A stretch of 64,000 bases of DNA from Spodoptera frugiperda (GCF_023101765.2 NC_064227.1:3543592-3607591), one strand, 5' to 3'. Positions 44,501-51,801 are shown, counted from the stretch's first letter. Numbers and translations: made by a program. The notes: generated by a model from the letters alone, not told the origin.

Positions 44501-44737
44501 GAAGTAGCTAGTATAAGTATATAAAACAAAGTAAAGATATATTTTACCTGCTATGTAAAACCCGCAAACTCTTCGTGGACATACAATTGACACTCCAGTC
44601 AGTGTTGCCGTGGTCATTGCATATCGTGATCGAGAACCTTCCATAGTTCGCCCTGATGAGGTGGATCACGGACCCTTCCCTGCAGCCGATCTTCAACGTC
44701 TTGCCTTCACATGCGTATGCGGTTTCGTACCGCGGTT
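25724..44737 (-). CDS. Cirl: latrophilin-type adhesion GPCR (ADGRL / Cirl), spliced
   Basis: Adhesion GPCR of the latrophilin class. Family knowledge: it self-cleaves at the GPS, acts as a tethered-agonist receptor and contributes to mechanosensation and synapse function in flies. Exons in transcript order: 44548-44737, 40809-40915, 40201-40412, 39591-39735, 38992-39120, 38457-38598, 37839-37996, 37294-37401, 36767-36897, 36492-36651, 35856-36059, 35204-35326, 34722-34912, 34212-34339, 33699-33924, 33060-33225, 32190-32404, 31598-31695, 31065-31233, 30298-30513, 25724-26560. All junctions have GT/AG and matching phases; together they give about 1350 codons. Domains by residue of the visible protein: SUEL lectin 1-98, Pro/Thr/Glu linker 99-262, HRM about 265-325, GAIN about 335-733, GPS cleavage L733/T734, 7TM about 745-1000, tail to 1350. 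The first codon is split, so an upstream signal-peptide exon is missing. Confidence 0.95.
26561..27915 (-). other. last latrophilin intron
   Basis: AT-rich intron with a LINE 3'-end fragment at 27212-27365 and no further exon-like signal. Confidence 0.6.
27212..27365 (+). mobile_element. LINE 3'-end repeat H copy
   Basis: GAGTTTCTTGCTCATTCTTC, AAGCTACACTTTGGAAGGAG and a TTTGACTTTGACTTT tail; inside the last latrophilin intron. Confidence 0.55.
27916..28050 (-). CDS. candidate alternative terminal latrophilin exon (short)
   Basis: The acceptor TGTATTTTCAG is followed by 44 open codons in phase 0 and [23 protein letters not shown], then ending STSSTKN. An AG/GTGCAA donor inside would break frame with the last exon. 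Only the open length, the good acceptor and the phase support it. Confidence 0.35.
   Translation of the reverse strand, partial: HAVCSIALPRSRGATQKHTHDTQQKHSSVVHIHAEITSTSSTKN
28297..28587 (-). CDS. latrophilin cytoplasmic cassette exon
   Basis: Exactly 97 codons, phase 0 in and out, acceptor TTTATATAG, donor GTGAGG. Encodes [20 protein letters not shown] and ends [13 protein letters not shown]. It can be inserted or skipped without shifting frame. Reading through the donor meets a stop after ten codons. The acceptor has a weak pyrimidine tract, which fits alternative use. Confidence 0.7.
29087..29479 (-). CDS. candidate alternative C-terminal latrophilin exon (Asn/Ala-rich)
   Basis: After the acceptor TTTAGCAG, 130 codons are open in phase 0, from [16 protein letters not shown] to GAYAY and a TGA at 29087-29089. 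It is low complexity: an Asn-His run (NNNNHNNNN), an Ala run and [10 protein letters not shown]. An internal donor AAG/GTGCGT after 29104 would leave phase 1 and give only short out-of-frame extensions on the next exons. A terminal exon is therefore the simplest reading. Composition and CpG use are coding-like compared with flanking intron. Confidence 0.6.
   Translation of the reverse strand, partial: STASTSGLPAASASTTNNLIIKTLNVVVNNNNHNNNNVVNNAAVASLAAAAAAHSYHSNRNRRTSQENQNFGPSSNFGPSLNATAANFGHNMPEREPPAPMTQLRSPINPGSGRYPHGYRQNGQQGAYAY
29560..29761. mobile_element. MITE L with about 33-bp terminal inverted repeats and TA target duplication
   Basis: AGGTGCGTTGGGGTAAGATC at the left and GATCTTACCCCAACGCACCT at the right, with TA on both outer sides, as in Tc1/mariner-like insertions. 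Lies in a latrophilin intron. Inner TCTCACTTATT/GTGAGATATGA also pair. Confidence 0.75.
30298..30513 (-). CDS. Cirl: latrophilin exon: proximal cytoplasmic tail
   Basis: Seventy-two codons starting [20 protein letters not shown], the membrane-proximal helix and a possible palmitoylated Cys pair. It then becomes a Ser/His-rich segment ending [10 protein letters not shown] in phase 0 with donor GTATGT. All four downstream tail exons begin in phase 0 and could follow it. Confidence 0.9.
30719..31002 (-). mobile_element. tRNA-derived SINE family C, full copy in a latrophilin intron
   Basis: On the minus strand the head reads GCCTCGTTGCTCGAGTGGTC (box A) and GGGTTCAATTCCCGGGTC (box B), as in a tRNA. 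The body contains GGCATTACGTGCCGTAATG and the tail AAAAGGCGTGAT. Same orientation as the host gene. Confidence 0.75.
31065..31233 (-). CDS. Cirl: latrophilin exon: TM6 and TM7
   Basis: [20 protein letters not shown] is TM6 with the family LGLTWxFGLL motif; [20 protein letters not shown] is TM7. Ends HCLQNDK in phase 0 with donor GTAAAT. Confidence 0.96.
31598..31695 (-). CDS. Cirl: latrophilin exon: TM5 and third intracellular loop
   Basis: Encodes [20 protein letters not shown] then [12 protein letters not shown] and two bases. Acceptor GTTTACAG, donor GTAAGT. Phases match both neighbours. Confidence 0.93.
32190..32404 (-). CDS. Cirl: latrophilin exon: TM3 end, TM4 and TM5 start
   Basis: Opens [15 protein letters not shown], then TM4 ([15 protein letters not shown]), then the second extracellular loop with [12 protein letters not shown], whose Cys should pair with the TM3 cysteine. 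TM5 begins [10 protein letters not shown] at the donor. Confidence 0.95.
32860..33005 (+). repeat. interspersed repeat with 'GACCGACGGTGGAGGATTTG' core
   Basis: GTGGCCACTGCTGACCAAAG starts a motif also at 56430-56515; the following ACCGACGGTGGAGGATTTGC block also occurs at 17755-17860 and 22660-22745. Two families abut here. Confidence 0.5.
33060..33225 (-). CDS. Cirl: latrophilin exon: TM2 and TM3
   Basis: [20 protein letters not shown] gives the intracellular loop and TM2. [20 protein letters not shown] gives the extracellular-loop cysteine and TM3. Ends MFLE plus one base of Gly. The IHKNL block is a strong latrophilin-family marker. Confidence 0.96.
33526..33660 (+). mobile_element. SINE family C, 5'-truncated copy in a latrophilin intron
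   Basis: Body from TATGCCAATAGGTTCACCC to GATAAAAGGCGTGAC, antisense to the host gene and ending about 40 bases from exon 33699-33924. Confidence 0.6.
33699..33924 (-). CDS. Cirl: latrophilin exon: GPS cleavage site, tethered agonist and TM1
   Basis: Continues the [23 protein letters not shown], then [11 protein letters not shown]. The autoproteolysis tripeptide H-L/T is complete; the bond lies between L733 and T734, with Thr at 33849-33851. TNFAILMDV is the expected tethered-agonist stalk. TM1 follows ([20 protein letters not shown]) and the exon ends FRNGK in phase 0. Confidence 0.96.
34212..34339 (-). CDS. Cirl: latrophilin exon: GAIN B and first half of GPS
   Basis: Encodes [15 protein letters not shown] and ends [15 protein letters not shown] plus two bases of His. 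[10 protein letters not shown] is the opening of the GPS box with its first cysteine and tryptophan. Confidence 0.95.
34396..34680 (+). mobile_element. MITE family I copy in a latrophilin intron
   Basis: ATAGGGATGATGACGAGGTA to AATTAGTCATCTACCTATAG, ending about 40 bases from exon 34722-34912. Confidence 0.6.
34722..34912 (-). CDS. Cirl: latrophilin exon: GAIN B strands
   Basis: Encodes [20 protein letters not shown] then [15 protein letters not shown], a Ser/Thr-rich loop and [11 protein letters not shown], ending in phase 0 with donor GTATGT. NIT is a possible N-glycosylation sequon. Confidence 0.9.
34933..35178. repeat. tandem duplication in a latrophilin intron, period 124 bp
   Basis: ATGTTTTTAAAGATGTATTT begins at 34933 and again at 35057; both units end with CTCTAGCTACATTTCCCC. 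A few substitutions separate the copies. Confidence 0.85.
35204..35326 (-). CDS. Cirl: latrophilin exon: GAIN B strands
   Basis: Encodes [20 protein letters not shown] then [20 protein letters not shown]. Beta-rich GAIN subdomain B by position. Acceptor CAATTCTCAG, donor GTAAGT. Confidence 0.87.
35421..35592. repeat. tandem duplication in a latrophilin intron, period 86 bp
   Basis: GAAATTCGAACCTA begins at 35421 and 35507; both units contain AGCTTATGACAGTCCACTTT. Confidence 0.8.
35687..35845 (-). mobile_element. SINE family C, truncated copy next to a splice donor
   Basis: Tail and body only. The truncated end stops about 10-15 bases from the donor of latrophilin exon 35856-36059. Confidence 0.65.
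35856..36059 (-). CDS. Cirl: latrophilin exon: GAIN A/B junction
   Basis: Encodes [15 protein letters not shown], then [20 protein letters not shown] and the latrophilin-like [14 protein letters not shown]. The in-frame ATG just upstream is intronic: the acceptor TTTAACCCAG lies at 36060-36069, and only this border gives the one-base phase left by the previous exon. A truncated SINE sits about 10-15 bases beyond its donor. Confidence 0.9.
36492..36651 (-). CDS. Cirl: latrophilin exon: GAIN A region
   Basis: Starts [20 protein letters not shown] and ends DMLLGVIKT. Note that the acceptor context (CATCAG/GTAACC) itself looks like a donor on the + reading, but frame and phase support the given borders. 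Confidence 0.85.
36767..36897 (-). CDS. Cirl: latrophilin exon: GAIN A region
   Basis: Encodes [20 protein letters not shown] then [16 protein letters not shown] and SNDLAQ, ending in phase 0. Acceptor TTCTCTCCAACAG. Confidence 0.85.
37148..37252. repeat. short tandem duplication in a latrophilin intron
   Basis: ATTCCTGACTAAAGCACGTTC and ATTCCTGACCAAAGCACGTTC-type units about 62 bp apart, each followed by GCATATCGA. Confidence 0.7.
37294..37401 (-). CDS. Cirl: latrophilin exon: GAIN A helices
   Basis: Encodes [20 protein letters not shown] then [15 protein letters not shown]. It has phase 1 entry and exit and a donor GTAAGA. Helical GAIN subdomain A by position and by similarity of pattern. 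Confidence 0.85.
37512..37812. repeat. two repeat family D fragments in opposite orientation
   Basis: Minus copy at 37512-37650 (TGGTGTCCATGGGCGACGGC) and a short plus copy at 37731-37812, head to head within a latrophilin intron. Confidence 0.55.
37839..37996 (-). CDS. Cirl: latrophilin exon: end of HRM and start of GAIN A region
   Basis: Begins with the last HRM cysteine (KCTFTPHQF across the junction), then an Arg-rich stretch [15 protein letters not shown] and a helical segment ending SEALLK. Acceptor CACTTCCAG, donor GTAAGA. Confidence 0.85.
38164..38356 (+). mobile_element. tRNA-derived SINE family B copy in a latrophilin intron
   Basis: GGTTGGCACGGTGGCTGGG head and a duplicated CAACCGG segment. 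AACGTGTAGCGGGTTC also occurs twice, so the head is partly duplicated. Antisense to latrophilin. Confidence 0.65.
38366..38765. mobile_element. two half copies of MITE family J
   Basis: Right halves at 38366-38435 (GTTTAACGTAAAACAAACTCGT) and 38697-38765 (TCAATGTAAAGCAAATTCGT), flanking the HRM exon 38457-38598 on both sides. Confidence 0.5.
38457..38598 (-). CDS. Cirl: latrophilin exon: hormone-receptor (HRM) domain
   Basis: Contains [20 protein letters not shown], then [15 protein letters not shown] and LARW, the HRM pattern (C-P, R-G-x-x-W-x-W-T, C-P-x-G). The final Lys-Cys is completed by the next exon. Confidence 0.93.
38992..39120 (-). CDS. Cirl: latrophilin exon: end of linker
   Basis: Encodes [20 protein letters not shown] and then DEIERTF just before the HRM domain. 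Acceptor TTTTCACAG, donor GTAAGT; entry and exit both phase 1, as required. Confidence 0.85.
39591..39735 (-). CDS. Cirl: latrophilin exon: acidic Pro/Glu/Lys linker
   Basis: Starts in phase 0 with [20 protein letters not shown] and continues as a charged, low-complexity stalk ([19 protein letters not shown]). Donor GTAAGT. No fold expected. Confidence 0.85.
40201..40412 (-). CDS. Cirl: latrophilin exon: Thr/Pro-rich linker
   Basis: Seventy codons rich in Ser, Thr and Pro (for example [12 protein letters not shown] and [12 protein letters not shown]), ending VKLGDVASK in phase 0. Probably an extended, O-glycosylated stalk between lectin and HRM domains. The correct frame is fixed by both junctions. 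Confidence 0.85.
40809..40915 (-). CDS. Cirl: latrophilin exon: second half of SUEL lectin domain
   Basis: Encodes [20 protein letters not shown] followed by [15 protein letters not shown], which completes the lectin fold with its conserved cysteines. Entry phase needs two bases; exit leaves one base. Lengths fit the neighbours. Confidence 0.93.
41100..41270 (-). mobile_element. Helitron-like element E, 3'-truncated
   Basis: Reverse-strand copy with CAAAATCCGTTGCGTAGTTTT and the tyrosine-codon-like TATACTATGTAGTG end; lacks the CTAGT terminus. Confidence 0.5.
41868..42008. mobile_element. palindromic MITE family J copy
   Basis: Inner arms GCTCTAATTGGTTGG and CCAATCAGAGC, outer arms AGCAGGAGTTTGTTTTATG and TAAACTCGTACTACTC. 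Confidence 0.6.
42451..42583 (+). mobile_element. SINE family C, 3'-truncated head
   Basis: Retains the tRNA-like head CTAGTCGAGTGGTTG to TTGGGCAAAGTA and the body to TAGTAGCACAGAGG; abuts a palindromic MITE at 42586. Confidence 0.55.
42586..42743. mobile_element. palindromic MITE family J, best-preserved copy
   Basis: GTACCCTTAGTACGAGTTTGC faces GCAAACTTGTACTAAGGGTAC with one mismatch; the inner arms pair through GGTCTGATTGGTTGG and CCGGCCAATCAAAGC. Confidence 0.7.
43155..43385 (+). mobile_element. MITE family I copy, shortened
   Basis: ATTATAATGTATGAAAATTA to AATAGTCATCTACATAATC with internal deletions relative to the other copies. Confidence 0.55.
43987..44182 (+). mobile_element. Helitron-like element E abutting the duplicated lectin exon
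   Basis: Full copy ending GGGCGGGTCGCTAGT at 44182. The duplicated block of the lectin exon begins immediately after it. Confidence 0.55.
44222..44407 (-). pseudogene. duplicated SUEL-lectin exon inactivated by a 4-bp deletion
   Basis: Nearly identical to 44548-44737, including the acceptor, the donor and about 30 bases of downstream intron. Near 44378-44382 it lacks four bases relative to the other copy, removing the first SUEL cysteine codon. From the same acceptor phase the frame then hits TGA within a few codons. Apart from this change and a few substitutions the copies are alike, so the duplication is recent, or one copy is being homogenised, or the assembly collapsed two alleles side by side. 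Confidence 0.85.
44548..44737 (-). CDS. Cirl: latrophilin exon: first half of SUEL/galactose-binding lectin domain (intact copy)
   Basis: Acceptor TTTTTTACAG at high coordinate, donor GTAAAA at low coordinate. Reading needs one base from an upstream exon, then [18 protein letters not shown], the SUEL signature with both expected cysteines. It continues through [13 protein letters not shown] to LRVLHS. It ends two bases into an Arg codon and fits exon 40809-40915 exactly. It is one of two tandem copies, and the only one in frame. Confidence 0.92.
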
Positions 44738-44802
44738 CTGTAAAAAAGAAAAAATAAATATTAGTACAATGACATAGAAACCCAACATTATAGCTATCAG
44801 AC

Positions 44803-45075
44803 CACCACAGATGGGGCCCAGTAGGGCTGATGCCGACCCGGAGCTGCGGTGTGGCTAGATAAAATTAGTACAATGACATAGTAACCCCATCATAGTATCC
44901 CAGGTGTTTTTAGACCCGGAGCTGCGAGACTACCTGAGCGGGTTTACCGGGTATCCGGTTGGAAAAGCAGGAGTAGGAACGGGGTGGTTTTTAGTCAGTT
45001 AGAGTCTGACATTACCTCTCGCCTCGCTCAAGACGGGAGAAGACATTGGATGATTGCCCCCCTTTAAATAAAAAA
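44803..45075 (+). mobile_element. SINE family A: one fragment and one longer copy in tandem
   Basis: A fragment (GGGGCCCAGTAGGGCTGATG to CGGAGCTGCGG, 44803-44850) and a fuller copy (44915-45075). The sequence AATTAGTACAATGACATAG stands before each, so this stretch is a roughly 106-bp tandem duplication. Confidence 0.6.
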
Positions 45076-45990
45076 GTCCCTACAACATGACCATACCTAG
45101 CATGCTGAAGACATCAATCTTCAGAATACTAGTAGCAAATTAAGAAATTAGTGTCGAATCAAGTTACAATAATGCGAATCAAGAGTGATCAGCGATCAAA
45201 AATACACCTAAGCTTTCTGAAATTAAAGTGGAATTCACGTTGGAGAAGATTTATAAAAGATTACAAAATTAAATCCATAAAAAATATCCAACTCATCACC
45301 CTCCGTTTGATTTCAATTAGATTTCAGATCGTACTTAATTATCGTTCTAATAAACTATCGAGACTTAAAAAAAATCGAGTAAAACAACCCTAAATCGGGG
45401 CTTCCCACTCCATCATACACAGACGCTCATTTCGCAGTGTGAGTCGGCGAAAACGAGTAAACGATCTGTCAGTGCTGCCATTAATTTACCCAGATTTATT
45501 ATACAAGATCCTTACAATATGGGCAACCCTATTCAACGGCCAGCGATACCCGTACGCCTTCCATTGCGCGTTCACAACGAACGAAAGATTCGAAAACAAG
45601 AAGAAAACGAGCAATGTATACGGTGCGAATAGGGATGGGGCGTGTTTTTCGCACTTGGAAAATTGATTCCGAAATTGATTATGAAATGTTGAGTTTGCAG
45701 TTTTCGTTTATTGTCTTTCGGAAGGTGTTTTTAGATAGATGAGTTTGCGTAACGTTAACGATCGAGTCACAATATCCGTGATTGGTCTAATTGGATTTAT
45801 TTACGAATGAATGTTTTCGATGGCCGACGCCATTGTTGGATTGTTTGATTATTTTAATTAGTCACATTTTGTTTTGATTGGTATTGTTTTGTGGTGTTCG
45901 TTGTTTGTTATTTGATTAACTCAATGTTTGTGTTGTTGGGGTTGGAAATTACTTTTGTTTTTCGTAAAGTTGTTTGGCTTTTTTTTAAAA

Positions 45991-46166
45991 ATTGCCCCAC
46001 TTTAGGATTTTCTCCTATGCCGTGGGTGCGTTTACAAACATACAAGTTCAAATACACATGACACCCAGACCCGAGACAACAATTTGTGGATCACATAAAG
46101 AATTTCTCCGTGCGGGAATCGAAACCGCTACACGTTGCACGGTAGCTGGTTGCCCAACTATGCAGT
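45991..46166 (-). mobile_element. tRNA-derived SINE family B copy
   Basis: Reverse-strand copy with GGTTTCGATTCCCGCACGG and GGGTCTCGGGTGTCATGTG-type body; 3' end at low coordinate. Confidence 0.65.
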
Positions 46167-47066
46167 CAAGTCTGTCAGATAAGTTAAAGGGTTGTAGGAG
46201 TTATTCTGATTGCTTTTAGAAAATACAATAGGTCAATTAGTATCAAATAAAGGATATTCATTTTACATTCAATAAGTGACTAATGCCTTTAGGCAAGTAA
46301 TTCATGAAATTTATTTCGTGACTAATGTCGCGCTACCGACCTATCGTTATCTTTAACGACACGAGATATATAAATAACGATTGCAATACATACATCACGA
46401 TGACCGCAATAACTCCGTTGCTATTAATCAAAGAGTTGCCTGAGCTATTTATTTATTGTAGCAACAGATTAACGATAAGCTATATGTCCTCACGATATAT
46501 TCGAATAGTTTTTACAAAGATTGAAACGTTATTGAAAACTTTTCTCTAGTACTACTTAATAAAAAAGGAAAAATAATATGAATTTCATTTAAAATGACTT
46601 AATATTGTGTATTTTGACTTATGAAACACTTTTAGCAAAATTAAATTAGCTACTAGTGATGTGCACTTGTCATTTATATAAGTTATCGATATGGATCGAC
46701 TATTTTTAAATCATAAAAAATAATATCTTATGTAAAGAATTTGAGAATAAAAAATAAACTACGGCATTTTGAATAACGGTTCCTTATTAAATATATAATA
46801 CAATTTATTGCATAAATGTTAACACATTAAATAAATTCGAAAATTATGTTAATGTTTGAAATAGTAATTCTTTAATATAAATATATTTTGTATTCATAAG
46901 TGCCTGCTGAGAACATCTGTTTTGTGCAAAACGTCTTTCTGTTAATAAAATATAAATTATAAATTTATAATACACCTGTTCGGCCCGGTAGTCAAAGATT
47001 ATTAATTTTTTAGCTCTCAATATTAGCAGAGATTTTAGACGATACATTGGAATTTACTAAATTGTT

Positions 47067-47308
47067 AGTAGGCCTTTTATCCCCGTTAATGTTAGATAGA
47101 GGTGCACTTTACGGCACGTAATGCCGCTATATAATGTACACTCACTTTTCGCAATTTGTCCCATATTATATGGGGTGAGCCCATTGCCACTCCACACAAT
47201 TCCAGACACCGTGCTACTACTGAGAAATTTTCGAAAAATCGAAAAAAGCTCAGTAATACTTTGCCCGATCCGGGAATCGAACCCGAGACTCCTTGTCCGG
47301 CAGTATCT
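47067..47308 (-). mobile_element. SINE family C copy
   Basis: Box-B-like GGGTTCGATTCCCGGATC on the minus strand; body with GGCATTACGTGCCGTAAAG. The head is truncated after CTGCCGGACAAGG. Confidence 0.65.
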
Positions 47309-48651
47309 CAGTCCTATCAATGTCGATAAATAACAACAATAACGTAATGCACAACTTCATGACAAATTTATCGACAATACACTAAAAACAACATCGTATT
47401 TACATTACCTACATAAACACTAATTATAACACATTACATTAGTGATGTACTAACGAAAAAAAATCTATCGACAAAAACGTATTATCCGAAATAAATCCAC
47501 CCAAACGACGATTAATTACAAACGATTTAACAGGATCTATTTTGAAATTCGAACCGTCCGCGTTCTTATTACGAAAATAAACGTCTTCAATAACGCTCCG
47601 CCATTTATTATTGACGAAAATGTTTAGATATATCGAGACATAATTATGTAGGTACGTTTAATTATAGCTTCTAAGAATTATTGAACATTTTCTTTGATCA
47701 TTAAAATGGTTGATAATACTCTAATGGATTCGTTTGTTTGGTTTGTGTGATGACAGCTGTGTGACGTCTAATATTCGAAGCCTTTTCGAGTATTCAAAGC
47801 AACTGTCTACTAATGAATGGATGCATCATTACTGGTGATAGTAATTTCATTTGTTTGTCTGCTATTGTTTGGAGGAATACAATATTGCTATTAGGGTAAG
47901 TTGTTTGTGAATTTTATTGTTGGTGTTGTTTTAAATGTGTTTTGGTACCTTTTTGAATTGTGACTATTTTTGTGAAAATTGTAAGTTTCTAAGTTTACAT
48001 TTTGTAATGTATAATGTTATTGATTAAGATTTGCTTTTCATTATTTTATGAGATAGATTCCGTGGTAATTAAAATTATTTCTGATTAATTTTGAGTGATT
48101 GAAGTTAATTTTCTTATACATATCCAAATCATTATTGCAAACATTGTCAGTAAAACTTCATTTTTATATAAATAAATAAAAATCCCATTCTTATAAACTA
48201 ACTCTAACTTTCACCCAAACCCATATCGAAAACTTTATCAAAAAAGTAAGGTGTGCTATCAAAAACGTTTTAAATCTATCGACAAAACCCCTTTTAAAGT
48301 CGGCCCAACACTATAAAAACACGCGAAACTGCATTTAATGTCGATAAAACGTACATTGGGTAGTATTTTAAATCAGTAGCAAAATAGCGAATGGTATCGT
48401 GGTCAGAATCGCTAGTCAGGCCCCTAATAGTAGGTTTGAGGGGTCGATAGTAAAAATGATTTATTTGAGATGTCCAGCTACATAGTTGTTAGGGGTTGAA
48501 AACAATTTTAGTCCACGGAGAATAGGGTGAGATAGTTTATTTTGTCTATTTTTTTTTGTTATTGTTTAGTGCGATAGATGGTTAGAGCCATAAGCTTGGC
48601 AACCGTATGGTAACGAAGTCGATTTACAAGATATATCATAATTATAGTATG

Positions 48652-48882
48652 CAACGTCACGCCTTTTATCCTCGAAGGGGTAGGCAGAGATGCACAATAC
48701 GGCACGTAATGCCGCTATAGCGAACAATTGCCTATTGCCACATACTGAGCACATAATTTTAGACTTCGTGCTACTACTGAGATATTTTCGAATCGTAAAA
48801 GGCCCAGTGATACTTTGTCCGGCTCAGGAATCAAACCTCTTGTCCGGCAGTCGAACGTGCGTCCACTCGACCAATGGTGCTG
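48652..48882 (-). mobile_element. SINE family C copy with internal deletion
   Basis: Same tail and head motifs; the segment between GGCATTACGTGCC and ATAGGCAATTG is deleted relative to 30719-31002. Confidence 0.6.
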
Positions 48883-50424
48883 TCAATCATAATTATAGTT
48901 GCAAGATTGACTTAATAAATGTAACACGGACCAAAGCAATAACATTAATTTTAATTAGATAGATAGAAATGCTTAATATTCTTCGCTCAACCCTAAGCTA
49001 AACTGTATAATCCAAACTTCTTTATAAAACAAATTCCAAACATATGACGTCAAAATCAGTTTCGACTTTATTAAAAGTAAAAGCTAGTCCTTCAAAACGT
49101 TGCACCATAATTTAATTTCAAGAACGTATAATTAACTCAGTGTACACCCTGCCTTATAAGTATAACAAATACTCTTTTATGTCCCACCTTCTCTATTGTA
49201 TAAACACCCTTATCCCACACACGCACACGTCACACACACATACACATCATAATTACATCGCTACATTACAATTCCTTTTTCAAAGCCTGTAATTACCCGG
49301 GTAGGTTGAGCAAACTTATCACTTTCTCGCCACGACAACCTTAAACCCTTGTATTAAGGTTTAAAGTTGCTAAATTAAGTTGTATGAGCAAATTGTCTCG
49401 TATGAAGCCTTGTTGGGAATACACGAGTGTCATTTGTTAGTGATGTGTCGTCAATTGAATTTCTTGCCATTCGAATCGTGTCGGGGACAGAATCGAGTCG
49501 GAATGACAGGTATTCGTGTTCCGAGTTGCGTGTCCGACCATTAATTTGTAAATACAACTTGGGGTTAATTGACAAGCTGTATAAAAAAGCAAAAACATGC
49601 TCCCTTCATTCATGCTTCGTTTACACTACTTGTTCAACCTAATTCAACTATGAAATCTCATTGTTTTTTGTATAACAAACTTGATTAAATCAACCGGTAA
49701 ATCGATTGTTCTAATCGAGATACTTCATAATTCCCATCACTAATGTCATTTGATACCCGACCGTTGTACGAGGTGGACGTGCCAATAATGGTCCTGTGTT
49801 TAAATGAAAAGTATCCGTTATTTTAACAATGGTTAAATCCGTAAATGTTGTTAATTAATATTTTCGATGCAGATGCAACAATATCGGTTTCCCGGTGAAT
49901 TTAATTCACTACGTCATTAATCGAGATCAGCATTGGTTATTCTAGGGGATTATATGGAATTTTATTAACAGAATTTCTGGTTAGCGGCCGGATTTAGGGT
50001 GAAAATAATTATGCAGATAGATTTTGCGGGTAGAATTTTAATGGTATTGACTTACTGGAATTGTGGATGCAGTTATTATTATAATGTGTTTTGGGCTACT
50101 TTATATTCAACGTAATTAAGAAGTCATTTCGCTGAGACAGTTAATTGAAAAGGGTATGAGCTGGTTTCTGTGCTCAGAATCATTTTACCAGTGTCTACCA
50201 GTGGTTCTCAAAGTGGTCTGGACCTACCTAACAGGGATCAACTTCACATTAGTAATTAAACCAATGGGTTGACCTATAGTTTAGGAAACCCTGGCCTAGA
50301 GACAGTTCACTGATGGACTATCAGTCTTTTCTACATAGGAAGGTTTGTCATAAACTCCAGGCTTGGCGGGCGTAGGTAGGAAACCGCAGTTGATGAGAAC
50401 ACTGTTGTATGATTTCTACTTAAA

Positions 50425-50664
50425 ATGGTACTCGCAGAAAAACTAGAAGTAGTGCCAAAATATATTCCACACCGTCGTTACAACTCTACATTTCAGAACA
50501 TACATAACAGAATTAGAAATTTACGTAATAATAATATAGTACATGAACATGGTGACAAATTGAAAAAGCCTTTTTATAGTATATTTCACGAGGCCCCTAA
50601 GGACGCGATGTTACATATATTTGAGAGAAATTTCCATCGCCATTTTTATAAGCTGGCGACTTAG
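50425..50664 (+). CDS. unrecognised small ORF, probably transposon-derived
   Basis: A plain ATG and 79 codons to TAG: MVLAEKLEVVPKYIPHRRYN, ending ERNFHRHFYKLAT. It is basic and rich in His, Asn and Arg, with no membrane segment. It lies among repeat debris and has no promoter or splice signals. I do not recognise a family; a C-terminal scrap of a retroelement protein is the likeliest origin. Confidence 0.3.
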   Translation: MVLAEKLEVVPKYIPHRRYNSTFQNIHNRIRNLRNNNIVHEHGDKLKKPFYSIFHEAPKDAMLHIFERNFHRHFYKLAT

Positions 50665-50877
50665 TAAGCGTATGTATGTATGTTGTATGTTCGTATGTAG
50701 TCTGTACCTTTAGGCTAGGTAGAAGTTTATTCTAATATGTATACATATATGTTCTGTTTTGTTCACTGTCTGTGTAGAGTCTCAGGATATTTAAGTATGA
50801 AGAAGTTTGTGCTACTTCAAGGTGGATATGAAGTGTGGTGTTAGCTAAATAGAATACATTTATTTATTTATATGTAT

Positions 50878-51066
50878 ACTAGCTTCTTAAAATTAAAAAA
50901 ATAGGGTTGTACTACCCCTAACACTTAGGGGGATTAAAAATAGATGTTGGCCGATTCTCATAGATATCGGATAAGCACAAAGAATTTCATCAAAATCGGT
51001 CAAGCCGTTTCGGAGGAGTTTGGCAACGAAAACTGTGACACGAATATTTTATATATTAGAGATGCT
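50878..51066 (+). repeat. interspersed moth repeat, TACTAGCTTC to TATATATTAGA
   Basis: Contains ATCGGTCAAGCCGTTTCGG and GAATTTCATCAAAATCGG, a widely shared lepidopteran motif. A more diverged relative with AATCGGTCCAGCCGTTATCG lies at 39250-39400. Confidence 0.5.
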
Positions 51067-51801
51067 TTATTGTACACATTTAAGTAGCCTAGGTTACATA
51101 CTTTTTTAGTAGTATGCGTACAATGGGCGGTTTTATCACACAATGGTGATTACAGACAACCTTTGGATGGAACATTTGTCACTATGTCTTTTCATACTAC
51201 AGGTATCCAAAGAGAACAGGCAGCTACGATTTCTGAAGTACCAGTTCATGCGATCTCTAATCTGGATCGAGTATGGCAAACCTCTATTCTGGCCTTTGGC
51301 GTGATTGTGGATTTACCATTACATAACAATAATGTATGATTTTACCACCGATTATATTTGTGAAGGTATGTTATCAATATACCACGTTTACTTACTTTTC
51401 ATTTCACATAATATGCAAAAGTAACAAGCACCATACCCAATAAAAACTGTCAACAGTTTTAAACATCAAATACTGCCCACAGATTTAATTATACGTATTT
51501 GCATATTTTCTGCCAAAAACTCTGCCGGTAGGCACGGCCAGTAACAGGGCGTTTTACCCTACCTTTTGATTTTATTAATGTCCATTTTTATGAGTTGTGT
51601 AAAAGTTTTTATTTTACGTCATGAAATGGTATCCTGTATGGAATATGTGATTGGTGGATGAAATTAATTATAGAAAATAATTAACTTTTTTCCTTATTAG
51701 GATAGTATGTCTTCTGAATTCTTAATTAGAACTTAATCTTGTATTTCAATAAAGGAAAATACAATAATATAAGAATTGTGAACATGATTGAAAGAGAGTA
51801 G

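Larger units (their letters stand above)
45076..50424. other. probable latrophilin 5' intron or flank
   Basis: No supported exon. SINEs lie at 45991-46166, 47067-47308 and 48652-48882. A CpG-richer unique patch at 45430-45665 and a CA-rich microsatellite at 49195-49245 are the only other points. Confidence 0.45.
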
